The notes beneath the pieces are model-generated. The model was not told the origin of the DNA. It saw only the letters and a program-made list of their open reading frames with translations, and did no database searches. This document shows positions 54,144-63,806 of a stretch of 64,000 nucleotides of DNA, one piece after another. Both the position numbers and the translations under genes were made by a program. Location of the stretch: the NCBI RefSeq assembly GCF_023276405.1, contig NZ_JALRMO010000001.1, positions 3,658,001-3,722,000 on the forward strand, written 5' to 3'. Source of the DNA: Paenibacillus hamazuiensis. GTDB lineage: Bacteria > Bacillota > Bacilli > Paenibacillales > NBRC-103111. How positions within the stretch are numbered: the stretch's first letter is position 1; each line of letters starts with the position of its first letter.

Positions 54144-55892
54144 CTAACCTTTCTGCGAAAAGTGGGATGAAGCCGCGGCGACGGGGAACGTTACCGTAAA
54201 TGTGGTGCCCTTTCCCTCCTCGGATTCGACCGTGATGTTCCCGTCGTATTTTTCCACAATCGTTTTGCAAATCGTCAGCCCGAGACCCGTACCGTCCGTT
54301 TTCGTCGTAAAAAAAGACTGGAACAGCCGGTCCAGCTTGTCCCGCGGAATGCCGCATCCCGTATCGGATACGATCAGCTTGGCGCAATCGCCCGCGTTGT
54401 ACGTCTCTATCGTCAGCGTGCCGTTTTTATCCATCGCCTCAACCGCATTGCGGGTCAGGTTGATGATCACCTGTTTGATCTCGTTGATATTGATTCGAAC
54501 CGGACTGACGGATTCATCCAATTTATAGACGGTATGAATGCCTTTCAGGTTGCTGAGCGCATGGATCATCGGCTGAATGTTGAGCAAAATTTCGTTTAAA
54601 TGCCCGGATTGCCCGTCGCTCGTCGACGTTTTGGCAAGGACGAGAAAATTGCCGATAATCTGGTTCGCCCGATCGAGCTCTTCTATAATAATATCGAAAT
54701 AACGTTCCGCGGCCGGATCGTTTTTTTGCTGCTTGAGCAGTTGGATAAACCCTCTCACCGCCGTCATCGGATTGCGGACCTCATGAGTGATGCTGGCTGC
54801 CATTTCACCGACGGTAAGCAGGTTTTCCGCCTGGGTAAGCCTTACCTGAACCCGGTCGATCATCTGATCGAACAGCTCGGCGGTGGAAGACAGCTCGTCC
54901 CGTCCTTGAATACGCGTTCTGGCGTTAAGATTGCCGTGTTTGATTTGTTTGGCCGCTTCTTTGACCGCCATAACCGGTCTCAATATTTTACGCCCAAGCA
55001 GGGCCGCCGCCAGTAAGGAAACGATGCACACGAGCAAAAATACGAGAATGTCTCTGCGTACCGATGCCCAGTAAGGGGCGAGCGCATCGTCGTAAGAAGT
55101 AATGACGAAGCATTCCCAACCGATCTCCTTGATCGGATAATCGATCCCAAACCGGACAACCCCGTCGACATACGAAGTGCGCTTCATCGTTTTCACGATT
55201 TCTCCCTGAAGCGCTTTCCAAATCGGGGAATCCGGCGGAAATTTCCGCTGTTCGTCCGTAAGCTGCGTGCCCACGCGGAAAACGAGCTGTCCGGAGCTGT
55301 CGACCAGCCCGAACTTTCGCATAGTGCCGATTCGGGGCAGCGGAAATACTTCCTCCAGCCTGCTCGTATCGACGGCAGCGACAAGGATGCCGATCAGCTG
55401 TCCGTTTTGACGTATTCCTTTGGCGACTGGGACCGTGATCAACCCGTCGGACGGTCTTTCCACTAAAGGGGAGACGACACGGTCTTCTCCCCTTACAATC
55501 CTGTCAATATAACCGCGCTGCACGGTAAGTCCTCTGAGCGACTGCTGGGTGGTCGCGATCACCTTTCCGTCAGGCCGGATCCAGCTGTATGTAGATATGA
55601 TCGATTTATCGACCTTCAGGCTTTGCAGGTAGTCACCGATCTCTTTTTCCGTCCATTCAGGGTGGAGTAAAAGCGTTTTGCCGATAATCGTTTGCCCGCT
55701 CCAAATCGTGTCCAGAAAATTCAAAAACGACTTGCTGATCGCTTTCGCAATCTCTTCGCTGGCTGCCATTTCCGCTTCGATACGCTGATTAAGCTGCGTT
55801 TCAAAGCGATACGCCTGCAAAGTCATTAATGGTATGAGCACGATGACAACCAGCAAAATAAGCCGTGTTTGTACGCCTCCGAATTTCCCCAT
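54144..55892 (-). CDS. Orphan membrane sensor histidine kinase
   Basis: 582 residues. Membrane segments near 12-28 and 285-305 enclose a double-Cache-like sensor (VIATTQQSLRGLTVQRGYID, PVAKGIRQNGQLIGILVAAV). HAMP is followed by the H box (AASITHEVRNPMTAVRGFIQ), N box (LTRNAVEAMDKNG), DTGCGIP and GTGLGLTICKTIVEKYDGNI. The H-box style (RNPMTAVRGFIQLL) is that of sporulation-type kinases of Bacillales. No regulator lies next to it, so its phospho-acceptor is elsewhere, possibly Spo0F/Spo0A; this is inference. Confidence 0.9.
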   Translation of the reverse strand: MGKFGGVQTRLILLVVIVLIPLMTLQAYRFETQLNQRIEAEMAASEEIAKAISKSFLNFLDTIWSGQTIIGKTLLLHPEWTEKEIGDYLQSLKVDKSIISTYSWIRPDGKVIATTQQSLRGLTVQRGYIDRIVRGEDRVVSPLVERPSDGLITVPVAKGIRQNGQLIGILVAAVDTSRLEEVFPLPRIGTMRKFGLVDSSGQLVFRVGTQLTDEQRKFPPDSPIWKALQGEIVKTMKRTSYVDGVVRFGIDYPIKEIGWECFVITSYDDALAPYWASVRRDILVFLLVCIVSLLAAALLGRKILRPVMAVKEAAKQIKHGNLNARTRIQGRDELSSTAELFDQMIDRVQVRLTQAENLLTVGEMAASITHEVRNPMTAVRGFIQLLKQQKNDPAAERYFDIIIEELDRANQIIGNFLVLAKTSTSDGQSGHLNEILLNIQPMIHALSNLKGIHTVYKLDESVSPVRININEIKQVIINLTRNAVEAMDKNGTLTIETYNAGDCAKLIVSDTGCGIPRDKLDRLFQSFFTTKTDGTGLGLTICKTIVEKYDGNITVESEEGKGTTFTVTFPVAAASSHFSQKG

Positions 55893-56107
55893 CCATGCAT
55901 CCCCCGTTTAGCAGATAAGTATCACGACTTGTAAATGGGATGTTACTAAACTTTACCATTATCATATCACAGCTTACTGAGCAAATCGTAGCCCCATTCC
56001 GTAAAAAACATAAATCAATCTGAAAAAACGGCAATTCCGGAAACCGGGACCGGAGAAGGCTTTGAACGGAAGATCCATATGTTTTCCCTGCAATTGGACA
56101 AGCTAAG

Positions 56108-56213
56108 AGCAAATCTCCAAAAAGCAAAGTGAACCTTTGCAGCCTGTTCCCGGTGCTCTTGGGGAGACCCCGGCTAACCGCAAAAATTAGCTATGCATAA
56201 TTTTCCAAGCAAT
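56108..56213 (+). ncRNA. Candidate structured RNA, copy B
   Basis: Second copy of the element at 35510-35617. TCTCC (56114-56118) pairs with GGAGA (56163-56167) and AGC (56123-56125) with GCT (56155-56157), around a 29-base loop with GTGAACCTTTGCAGCC. GGCTA (56172-56176) faces TAGCT (56188-56192) across an 11-base loop. GGG-GAGA-CCC could form an alternative stem that excludes P1. On the plus strand it is the leader of the metallo-hydrolase gene at 56243, 30 bases before the start. The rest of the 55893-56107 gap shows no gene. Confidence 0.6.
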
Positions 56214-56242
56214 AACAACACGAAAGAAGGGGCTTTGGATAC

Positions 56243-57073
56243 GTGGAAAATACTTTTGAAGATACTTTCTTCCCATTGACGACCTTGACGAGCGGAATCA
56301 GTCAAACCGTTCTGCCGGACCTCGTCTGTCTGCCGTTGCAAATCGTGAACATCTGTCTTGTCGGTCATCCCGAATCGGATTCGGAATGGGTTCTGGTCGA
56401 TGCGGGAATGCCCGCTTCCCACGAAAAAATTTTGCTGGCCGCCGGGCATCACTTCGGCCGAAAACCGGCGGCTATCATCCTCACGCACGGCCATTTCGAT
56501 CATGTCGGCGCTTTGCTGGAGCTCGTTCGGGAATGGAATGTTCCCGTATACGCCCATGAGCTGGAGCTGCCGTATTTGACAGGACGGGCCGACTATCCGC
56601 CGGCCGATCCGACGGTGGATGGCGGACTCGTGACGGAGATGTCCCCGCTTTTCCCGAATGAGGGCATCGATTTGGACGATCACGTTCATCCGCTGCCCGC
56701 AGACGGAACCGTCCCCGGCATGGCCGGGTGGCGCTGGATTCATACTCCCGGGCATACGCCCGGTCATATTTCGCTGTTCCGCGATGCGGACCGCGCGCTG
56801 ATCGCCGGGGACGCCTTCGTCACCGTGAAGCAGGAATCGCTTTACAAGGTAATCGTGCAGGAGCAGGAAATCAGCGGGCCGCCGAAATATTTTACGACGG
56901 ATTGGCAGGCGGCCCGGGACTCGGTCGTTAAGCTTGAAGCGTTAAAGCCGTCCGTTGCCGTAACCGGCCACGGCATCCCGATGTCCGGTGAGCGGCTTGC
57001 CGCCGGATTGTCCGAACTGGCGGTGAATTTCGAAAGCATCGCCGTACCCGAACATGGACGCTACGTGCATTAG
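56243..57073 (+). CDS. MBL-fold metallo-hydrolase
   Basis: 276 residues from a GTG with GAAGGGG ten bases upstream. The metal motif is ILTHGHFDHVGALLEL, with later histidines in IHTPGHTPGHISLF and the aspartate in ALIAGDAFVTVKQE, and a final VTGHGIPMSGERL. The family is broad (glyoxalase II-like, lactonases and others). The candidate RNA at 56108-56213 lies in its leader. Confidence 0.9.
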   Translation: MENTFEDTFFPLTTLTSGISQTVLPDLVCLPLQIVNICLVGHPESDSEWVLVDAGMPASHEKILLAAGHHFGRKPAAIILTHGHFDHVGALLELVREWNVPVYAHELELPYLTGRADYPPADPTVDGGLVTEMSPLFPNEGIDLDDHVHPLPADGTVPGMAGWRWIHTPGHTPGHISLFRDADRALIAGDAFVTVKQESLYKVIVQEQEISGPPKYFTTDWQAARDSVVKLEALKPSVAVTGHGIPMSGERLAAGLSELAVNFESIAVPEHGRYVH

Positions 57074-57186
57074 GCAGCGATGTCGCAGACGGGCTTAACC
57101 TTTTTGTGATGGGCGGGAAAAAATGCTAAAATGCTCACTAGGCGCACAAGCCGAAACCCGCGTGCAAAAAGGAGCAAGCCCATCCG

Positions 57187-58317
57187 ATGAGACGAAGGTT
57201 TATTTTATTTTTTCTTGTTTTTAACGTCATTAACGCCTATATTGGCTGGCACGGCTCCATCTTTCTCGGCTTTTTGGGAAGCCCGCTCCCGCAAGGACTT
57301 TACTGGTTTTTGTTTGCGGTCGTCGTCTTTTCCTATTTGCTCGGACGGTCCGGACTCGTTCCCGGTCCGGCGGGGCGCTTCCTCAAGGTGATCGGCTCTT
57401 ATTATTTTTTCGTGATGGAATATGCGTTTCTTCTGCTCCTGCTTACGGATATCGCGGCATTGGGAGTGGTTCTCGGCGGGGGCGATCCGCTCGACTATGC
57501 GCCGGCCGCTTCGCTTGTTATAGCCGCCCTTTTGCTGGTGCTGCTCGCTTGGGGCTCGCGGAATGCTTGGTCGACGGTCAGACGTACGTATGAGATGAAA
57601 GTCGGCAAACGGGCCGGCGCTCTAAAGGAGCTGCGCATCATGATGGTTTCCGACATTCATCTCGGCAACATCGTCGGCCGCCGCCACCTTCGCCGGCTGA
57701 TCCGGCACATGAACGAAATGCGGCCGGATCTCATTTTGCTGCCGGGCGACGTCATCGACGACAGCATCGAGCCGTTCATCCGGAACCGGATGGGCGAGGT
57801 GCTCGGCCAGCTCAAAGCGCGCTTCGGCGTATTTGCCGTGCTTGGCAATCACGAGTATTACGGAGGGCATATCGCGGAATACGTCAAGCAGATGAGCCGG
57901 ATCGGCATCCGCGTGCTGCGGGATGAAACCGTCACGGTGGACGGCTCGTTTCACATTGTCGGCCGCAAAGATAAAACCGCCGAATCGTTCGAGCCGCAGG
58001 GGCGGCAAAGCGTGGAGCAGCTTATCGCCGAACTCGACCGGTCGCTGCCGATTATCGTGATGGACCACCAACCGACAAAGTTCGAGCAAGCCGCTGCAGC
58101 CGGCGCCGATTTGCTGCTGTGCGGTCATACGCACCGCGGCCAATTTGCCCCGAACCACCTGATCACCCGCAGACTGTTCGAGCTCGATTGGGGTTATATG
58201 ATGAAAGGGAACATGCACGTGGCCGTTTCCTCCGGCTTCGGCAGTTGGGGGCCGCCGATCCGCATCGCCAGCCGCTCGGAAATCGTCGAGCTGGTTGTAA
58301 AGTTTCGCGAGGATTAA
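57187..58317 (+). CDS. Membrane-bound metallophosphoesterase
   Basis: 376 residues. Four membrane segments fill residues 1-115 (RFILFFLVFNVINAYIGWHG; YFFVMEYAFLLLLLTDIAAL). The calcineurin-like domain then has MMVSDIHLGNIVGRRHL (D-x-H), LLPGDVIDD (GDxxD), VLGNHEYYGGHI (GNHE) and LLCGHTHRGQFAP (GHTH). The substrate is not known; related proteins cleave UDP-diacylglucosamine-like or other phosphoesters. It runs alone to the terminator at 58364. Confidence 0.9.
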   Translation: MRRRFILFFLVFNVINAYIGWHGSIFLGFLGSPLPQGLYWFLFAVVVFSYLLGRSGLVPGPAGRFLKVIGSYYFFVMEYAFLLLLLTDIAALGVVLGGGDPLDYAPAASLVIAALLLVLLAWGSRNAWSTVRRTYEMKVGKRAGALKELRIMMVSDIHLGNIVGRRHLRRLIRHMNEMRPDLILLPGDVIDDSIEPFIRNRMGEVLGQLKARFGVFAVLGNHEYYGGHIAEYVKQMSRIGIRVLRDETVTVDGSFHIVGRKDKTAESFEPQGRQSVEQLIAELDRSLPIIVMDHQPTKFEQAAAAGADLLLCGHTHRGQFAPNHLITRRLFELDWGYMMKGNMHVAVSSGFGSWGPPIRIASRSEIVELVVKFRED

Positions 58318-58363
58318 TCACACCTGCTCATATAATGTCGGTCGCGGCCGATAAAATGCAGTA

Positions 58364-58389
58364 AACCCGGCCTGATATGCGGCCGGGTT
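58364..58389 (+). terminator. Terminator after the metallophosphoesterase gene
   Basis: AACCCGGCC and GGCCGGGTT form a perfect 9-bp stem with an eight-base loop, followed by CATTTTC. Confidence 0.75.
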
Positions 58390-58444
58390 CATTTTCGGAA
58401 ACAAAATTATCATAACAGTAGCGTTTCAGGAATATCATCGTCAC

Positions 58445-59362
58445 TTAATCGATCATAAGAACAATCTTCCCGCGGCCGTGTCTGGTTTCGATGGCGCGGT
58501 GCGCATCGTCCGCCCGCTCCAACGGGAAGGTCTGCCTGATATGGATGCGAAGTTTGCCTTGTGAATGAAGCTCGGCCAGTTCTGCAAGGCGGGTCGCCGA
58601 ACGTTCGCCTCGCACGAGGCGAATCCCGAGCTCTTCTATGAGGTCGTAGGCGAAATAGGTGCAGATGCGGTTTTTGTCCTGCACCAATTCCACAGCAGCC
58701 CGGAGCCCCTCACCGCCGGCTGTATCGAAAGCGGCGTCGACGCCATCCGGCGCAACCGCTCGTATCCTATCGGCCACCCCTTCGTTATACGTAACCGGTA
58801 TGGCCCCCAGCGAACTGACATAGTCGTGGTTGTTTTCGCTTGCGGTGCCGATGACGGTTTTCGCCCCCCACTCCTTCGCCAGCTGCACGGCGAAAGCGCC
58901 AAGCGAACCGGCCGCGCCGTTGATCAGGATCGTTTCTCCCGGCGCCACCCCGATCGCTTTCAGTGCGATGTGAGCCCCTTGACCGTTCCCGGTCAATCCG
59001 CCTGCTTCTTCCCAGGACATGGTCCCGGGTTTATTTACGATTTGGTCGGGGCTGACAACGACATATTCGGCGTAGCAGTTCAATGCTGCGAAACCGAGCA
59101 CTTCGCTGCCTACGGAGAATCCGGTTACACCGTCCCCGACCTGGTCCACGACTCCTGCGAATTCATTGCCCGGAATTTGTGGAAGTTTCACCGAAATTCC
59201 GTAAGCCGGCTTCCAGCCGCTGCGCACGGCGCAGTCGAAATGCTGAACGCCGGCTGCTTTCACGCGGACCCTTACTTGACCCGGACCCGCTTGCGGATCC
59301 GGAAACTCCATAACGCTCATAACCTCCGGTCCTCCGTACGAAGCAAACGCCGCTGCTCTCAT
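58445..59362 (-). CDS. NADP-dependent quinone oxidoreductase-like protein (zinc-free MDR)
   Basis: 305 residues. The substrate domain shows VKAAGVQHFDCAVRSG and IPGNEFAGVVDQVGDGVTGF, and the nucleotide domain has ILINGAAGSLGAFAVQLAKE. The structural and catalytic zinc cysteines are absent, as in quinone reductases. The final HRAIETRHGRGKIVLMID matches the family. It is transcribed alone. Confidence 0.92.
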   Translation of the reverse strand: MRAAAFASYGGPEVMSVMEFPDPQAGPGQVRVRVKAAGVQHFDCAVRSGWKPAYGISVKLPQIPGNEFAGVVDQVGDGVTGFSVGSEVLGFAALNCYAEYVVVSPDQIVNKPGTMSWEEAGGLTGNGQGAHIALKAIGVAPGETILINGAAGSLGAFAVQLAKEWGAKTVIGTASENNHDYVSSLGAIPVTYNEGVADRIRAVAPDGVDAAFDTAGGEGLRAAVELVQDKNRICTYFAYDLIEELGIRLVRGERSATRLAELAELHSQGKLRIHIRQTFPLERADDAHRAIETRHGRGKIVLMID

Positions 59363-59584
59363 GCAATAGTCTCCTCCCGGGAAGTAGTCATTTCATTTGC
59401 ACAGATTGATTATAGAGCGGATGTTTGATAATTAAAAATACATCTTACTCTATATGATCCATTCCATTGAGTATATGAAAAGGCATAATCCGGAATGATG
59501 CCCTTTGCAAGCGCCCGATACGTTTGCCGCATAGCGGAATGGGGAATTATAGATGTCATCCTACAATTTCGGGGAGCCCGACAA

Positions 59585-60061
59585 ATGCTCGCAGACCGTA
59601 TCGTTTTAATTGCCTCCTGGGCGACTGCCGCCTGTCTCCTATTGTTTTTCACTCCCCGTGATAAAATCCGGGAAGCCATCGTCATATTTATGTTCAAGCA
59701 TGCGGTCACTTGGTTGTTCGGCATTATCGTTGTCGAATTAAAGCTGATCGACTACCCGGTGCGGGAATTTGCATACGCCATCAGGACGAGCTTCGCCTTT
59801 GAATACTTTATTTATCCGGCAACCTGCGTCGCGTTCGTTCTGCATTTTCCAAGCGGCAAGCCGCTGCCCCACAAAGTCGGATGGTATTTGATATGGCCGT
59901 CCTGCATGACAGCAGTCGAGATGTTGATAGAAAAATATACCGATTTGATCGAATACATCCATTGGAACGGCTTTTACACCTGGATTACGCTGTTGTTGAC
60001 CTTCGGACTCTCCCATCGCTTTTATATGTGGTTCTACAAGGATAAACTTGGGGCAAAATAA
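59585..60061 (+). CDS. CBO0543-family membrane protein
   Basis: 158 residues from the ATG behind GGGGAG; a longer upstream reading adds 30 doubtful residues. Several membrane segments are visible (IVLIASWATAACLLLFFTP, FEYFIYPATCVAFVLHFPSG). The DxIxYIHWNGFYTWI pattern is typical of the CBO0543 family of unknown function. Confidence 0.78.
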   Translation: MLADRIVLIASWATAACLLLFFTPRDKIREAIVIFMFKHAVTWLFGIIVVELKLIDYPVREFAYAIRTSFAFEYFIYPATCVAFVLHFPSGKPLPHKVGWYLIWPSCMTAVEMLIEKYTDLIEYIHWNGFYTWITLLLTFGLSHRFYMWFYKDKLGAK

Positions 60062-60094
60062 GGCATCCTTCCCCCAGTGTCGAGGAAGGATGCC
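60062..60094. terminator. Hairpin between CBO0543 and importer genes
   Basis: GGCATCCTTCC and GGAAGGATGCC form a perfect 11-bp stem with an eleven-base loop. On the minus strand CTTATTTTGC follows, so it may stop the importer operon. Confidence 0.7.
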
Positions 60095-60123
60095 GCTTCA
60101 GCCCGTTGGAGAGCTGCCTTTTA

Positions 60124-61662
60124 TTACTTTTTCACCGTCGCATACCAATCGTTCACTTCTTTATAGCTGGCATCGCCGCCGCTCGCCTTGTATTTCTGCA
60201 CGAAAGCGTCATAACCGGAAATCTGTTCCGCCCCAAAAATGAGCTTGACCGTGTATTCGCCCATCATCGTGCCCAGGGACTGATTGTTTTTGGAATACTC
60301 CGCCAAATACGGGGAGAACGCCAAAGGGTCAATCACCCGCGTATTCGCCGGCTGCTTCACGTTCAAATACTCCCATGCTTCGAACAGCCGGGGATCCTTG
60401 CGCACGCGCGCCTGCCAATAGACCGGATAGTTTTTCTCGTCAACCCCCATCAGGAAGTTGTTCGCCTGATTGCGCTCGTCGGTAAAGATCGGCAAAATCG
60501 GAGTATAGGAGCCGTCCTTGTAGGTATAGTGTTTGCCTTCCTCGCCGATCGCCATCAGTTTAAACGTATCTTTATCGAGCTTGGCGTTCATCCATTTGAC
60601 CGCGTCCTCCGCGTGCTTGGACGCTTTCGGAATAAAGGTGATCCGGTCGAAGCCTCCGTTCACGGACAAGCCCATCTTGCCGTCCTTGCCTTTCAGCGCC
60701 GGGATGTAGGCGTATTTGGCGTCCGGCTGGTTTTTCTTCAGCGCATCGATGACGGTCGGCACGTCCGCCCAGTGGAGCGGGATAACTCCGGCCCGGCCGC
60801 TCGTAAACTTCTCTTTCATCGTCGCATCCTTGTTGACGCTGAACTCCTTGTCAAGCAGCCCTTGCTTGAACAGGTCGGTCATAAACGCAACATATTCCTT
60901 ATAAGCCGGATCAAGCAGACGGGGCGTCAGCTTGCCTCCCGTATCGTTCCAGGAGTTGGGCATGCCGAAAGCTCCGACGATATTTTCGACGAACGGCGAG
61001 TCGCCTCTGATCGTAAGCGGAGCATTTTTGTCGCCGTTGCCTCCGGGATCTTTCTCTTTAAACGCTTTCAAAACTTGAGCGAACTCATCCAGCGTGGTCG
61101 GCATTTTCAGGTTCAGCTTTTCCAGCCAATCGGTGCGGATCATCAGGCTCGTACCGCCGAATTCGATCGTTCTGGTCGGGATCGCGTATATTTTTCCGTC
61201 CACCTTGGCCGCGTCAAAAGTCGCCTGCGAAATGCTGGCTTTGATGTTCGGCCCGAATTTGTCGATGAGCGGCGTCAGATCGGTGAGCGCCCCTTTTTTT
61301 GCATAGTCCGCATACAGCGCTTTAAAATCGCTGCCCCCACCCGTCGTAATCGCGTCGTACGGCTCGGCCGAGGCGATCAGCAGGTTCAGCTTATCCTGCG
61401 GTTTGTCCTGCGGCAGCATGTCGTACTGCACCTTGTAGCCGGTTCTCTCCTCCAGCACCTTGGCGACCGGATACGTGTTGTAGTCATCCTTTTGCCAAAT
61501 CTGCAGCGATTTGAGCTGAGGCTTCGGGGCATTGGCATTGCCGGCCGCGGAAGTTCCTCCGGACGGAGCCTGGGCGCCGCTTCCCGCATCTTTGGAAGAG
61601 CAGGCGGCGGAAGTCAGCGCAAGCGCAGCGACGGATAACACAAGCCATTTCTTCTTGTTCAT
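60124..61662 (-). CDS. LplA/YtcQ-type extracellular solute-binding lipoprotein
   Basis: 512 residues. The signal peptide ends in LALTSAACSSK with a lipoprotein-type cysteine, followed by a Gly/Ser/Ala linker. The binding fold follows (LQIWQKDDYNTYPVAKVLEE, SAEPYDAITTGGGSDFKALY, IPTRTIEFGGTSLMIRTDWL). Its length and the -AEPYDAI- pattern match LplA/YtcQ proteins, which take oligosaccharides such as unsaturated rhamnogalacturonan fragments. It is the last gene of its operon. No ATPase is encoded; a shared MsmX-type ATPase would energise it. Confidence 0.92.
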   Translation of the reverse strand: MNKKKWLVLSVAALALTSAACSSKDAGSGAQAPSGGTSAAGNANAPKPQLKSLQIWQKDDYNTYPVAKVLEERTGYKVQYDMLPQDKPQDKLNLLIASAEPYDAITTGGGSDFKALYADYAKKGALTDLTPLIDKFGPNIKASISQATFDAAKVDGKIYAIPTRTIEFGGTSLMIRTDWLEKLNLKMPTTLDEFAQVLKAFKEKDPGGNGDKNAPLTIRGDSPFVENIVGAFGMPNSWNDTGGKLTPRLLDPAYKEYVAFMTDLFKQGLLDKEFSVNKDATMKEKFTSGRAGVIPLHWADVPTVIDALKKNQPDAKYAYIPALKGKDGKMGLSVNGGFDRITFIPKASKHAEDAVKWMNAKLDKDTFKLMAIGEEGKHYTYKDGSYTPILPIFTDERNQANNFLMGVDEKNYPVYWQARVRKDPRLFEAWEYLNVKQPANTRVIDPLAFSPYLAEYSKNNQSLGTMMGEYTVKLIFGAEQISGYDAFVQKYKASGGDASYKEVNDWYATVKK

Positions 61663-61706
61663 AGAGACCCTCCTAAACAGTTGTTTTTATATAGTTAAAG
61701 AAAACT

Positions 61707-62582
61707 TCATCCTTTGACCGAGCCGATCAATACGCCTTTGATGAAATATTTTTGCAGGAACGGATACACAAGCACGATCGGAACGGTTGACGCGATAACG
61801 GTGGCGGCCCGCACCCCTTCTCCGGATACGTTCATCATATCGTCGACGCTTTTGGTGATCGCCGACGAGGAGTCCGCATCCATTACGATATCCCGCAAAT
61901 ACAGCTGCAGCGGCTTCAGGCTCGGGTCGCTGATGTACAGCATCGGATTGAAGAAATCGTTCCAGAAGTATACGGCGTAAAACAGCGCGATCGTCGCGAT
62001 CACCGGGCCGCTGAGCGGCAGAATAATGCGGAACAAAATCGTGAACGTCCTGGCTCCGTCCATTTTCGCCGAATCCTCCAGCGCCTCCGGCAAGCTTTCG
62101 AAGTAGCTTTTGATCACAAGCAGGTTGAACACGCTGATCATGACCGGCAAAATAAGCGACCACAAGCTGTTAATCAGTCCCAGGCTGCGAATGAGCAGGT
62201 AATTCGGGATAATGCCCCCGTTAAACATCATCGTGAAAATGTACAGCACAAGGATCGCGCCGACGCCGGGCAAATGCCGTTTGGAAAGCGGGTAAGCGCT
62301 TATGGCGGTCAGCAGAATCGATAGCAGTGTGCCAACTGCGGTTATGCCCGCCGAGACGGCGAAGGAGCGAACGAACTGGCTGGACGTGATGACATACTGC
62401 ATCGTATCCAGCTGAAAGCCAATCGGAAAAATGCCGACCTTGCCGGAAACGACCGCCCATTCCTCGCTGACCGATTTGGACAGCACGTTGGCGAACGGCA
62501 GCAGCGTGGCTAATGCCATCGCCGTCAATACGGTGTAGGAGAACAGATCGATGCAGCGGTCGCTTAAGCTTGTTGATTTCAT
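61707..62582 (-). CDS. LplC/YtcP-type carbohydrate ABC permease
   Basis: 291 residues with six membrane segments (YTVLTAMALATLLPFANVLS; VSAGITAVGTLLSILLTAIS). The EAA loop is SLPEALEDSAKMDGARTFTI. The C-terminal ending YFIKGVLIGSVKG is typical of LplC/YtcP. It follows the LplB-type gene by 12 bp. Confidence 0.93.
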   Translation of the reverse strand: MKSTSLSDRCIDLFSYTVLTAMALATLLPFANVLSKSVSEEWAVVSGKVGIFPIGFQLDTMQYVITSSQFVRSFAVSAGITAVGTLLSILLTAISAYPLSKRHLPGVGAILVLYIFTMMFNGGIIPNYLLIRSLGLINSLWSLILPVMISVFNLLVIKSYFESLPEALEDSAKMDGARTFTILFRIILPLSGPVIATIALFYAVYFWNDFFNPMLYISDPSLKPLQLYLRDIVMDADSSSAITKSVDDMMNVSGEGVRAATVIASTVPIVLVYPFLQKYFIKGVLIGSVKG

Positions 62583-62594
62583 GGTTCGTCCCTC

Positions 62595-63560
62595 CTACCA
62601 GATGCTCCGCTTCAGCAGCTTCCTGCTCAGCGTGTTGCCCAGAATGATCAGCAAAAATCCGACCACCGAGTTGAACAGCCCGACTGCGGTGCTGAAGCTG
62701 TAATCCATTTTGCCGAGGCCGACGCGGTACACGTACGTTCCGATGACGTCCCCCGTCTGGTACACGACCGGGTTGTACATCGTCAAAATTTGCTCGGTGC
62801 CCGCATCCAGCAAATGGCCGATCCGCAGGATGAACACAAGCACGATCGTCGGCAAAATGCCCGGCAGCGTAATGTGCCACATCTGCTTGAGGCGTCCCGC
62901 CCCGTCGATCGCCGCCGCCTCATACTGCTCCTGCTCGATGCCGGCGATCGCCGCGATGAAGATGATCGCATTCCAGCCGACCTCCTTCCAGCCGGCCGTG
63001 AAAACGACCACGCTGCGGAAGTAGCGGTTGTCGAGCAAAAACGATACGGGATCGAGCCCGATCCACTGCAGGATCTGATTGACCAGCCCGCCGGACGGCG
63101 AAAGGATGTTGATAAAAAGTCCCGAGATGATCACCCACGATAAAAAGTGCGGCAGATAAATGATCGTCTGCACCGTCCGTTTGAACAGCATGCGCTTCAC
63201 TTCGTTCAGCAGCAGCGCCACGATAATGGGAATCGGAAACAGCAGGACGATTTTGTACAAGCTGATGAGCAGCGTATTTATAAATACTTGAACGAACTCG
63301 TCCGAGTAAACCAGCTTGCGGAACTGCTCGAGTCCGACCCATTTGCTTCCGCTGATCCCGTCGAAAATATTGAAATCCTGAAATGCAATCAGGATGCCGT
63401 ACATCGGGGTGTACTTGAACAGCAGCAAAAAGACCAGACCCGGCAGCAGCAGCACGTACATTTCGTAATTTTTGACGATCAGCTTCCATTTTGATTCGGA
63501 TTTAGCGGCGAAGTCCGGATGTGCCGGTTGCTGCTTCACATTCGCCGTTGTCGTTTCCAT
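62595..63560 (-). CDS. LplB/YteP-type sugar ABC permease
   Basis: 321 residues from METTTANVKQQP, ATG with GGAGG seven bases upstream. Features: MYVLLLPGLVFLLLFKYTPM, YGILIAFQDFNIF, EAA loop QEQYEAAAIDGAGRLKQMWH, and SFLLDNRYFRSVVVF. First gene of the importer operon; the promoter lies at 63589. Confidence 0.94.
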   Translation of the reverse strand: METTTANVKQQPAHPDFAAKSESKWKLIVKNYEMYVLLLPGLVFLLLFKYTPMYGILIAFQDFNIFDGISGSKWVGLEQFRKLVYSDEFVQVFINTLLISLYKIVLLFPIPIIVALLLNEVKRMLFKRTVQTIIYLPHFLSWVIISGLFINILSPSGGLVNQILQWIGLDPVSFLLDNRYFRSVVVFTAGWKEVGWNAIIFIAAIAGIEQEQYEAAAIDGAGRLKQMWHITLPGILPTIVLVFILRIGHLLDAGTEQILTMYNPVVYQTGDVIGTYVYRVGLGKMDYSFSTAVGLFNSVVGFLLIILGNTLSRKLLKRSIW

Positions 63561-63588
63561 CGCTACCACCTCCGCTCGTTGTAAGCCA

Positions 63589-63594
63589 ATTATA
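63589..63594 (-). promoter_or_regulatory. -10 element of the importer operon
   Basis: TATAAT on the minus strand, about 29 bases from the start codon at 63560. A convincing -35 was not found, so the promoter may need an activator. Confidence 0.5.
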
Positions 63595-63757
63595 GCCGCA
63601 ATGCGGCGCCCCGCAGTAGATGGTAAAACTTTTATTTCAGGTGGAATCCTATGGAGTTATCCGAATGATACGCCAACGCCAAAAAAATACGATACGCTCA
63701 AGAAAGTACAAGGTGCGGAAATCAGCATAATCAAAAAAATCCAATTGATGGAAAGTC

Positions 63758-63771
63758 TGAAATCGCTTACA
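63758..63771. promoter_or_regulatory. Consensus cre site for CcpA
   Basis: TGAAATCGCTTACA fits the catabolite-responsive element consensus at every fixed position. It lies 36 bases before the rhamnogalacturonan lyase start codon, so CcpA bound here would block lyase expression when preferred sugars are present. Confidence 0.7.
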
Positions 63772-63806
63772 TTAACCTTGATTTCATAATAAAAGGAGGC
63801 TAACTT

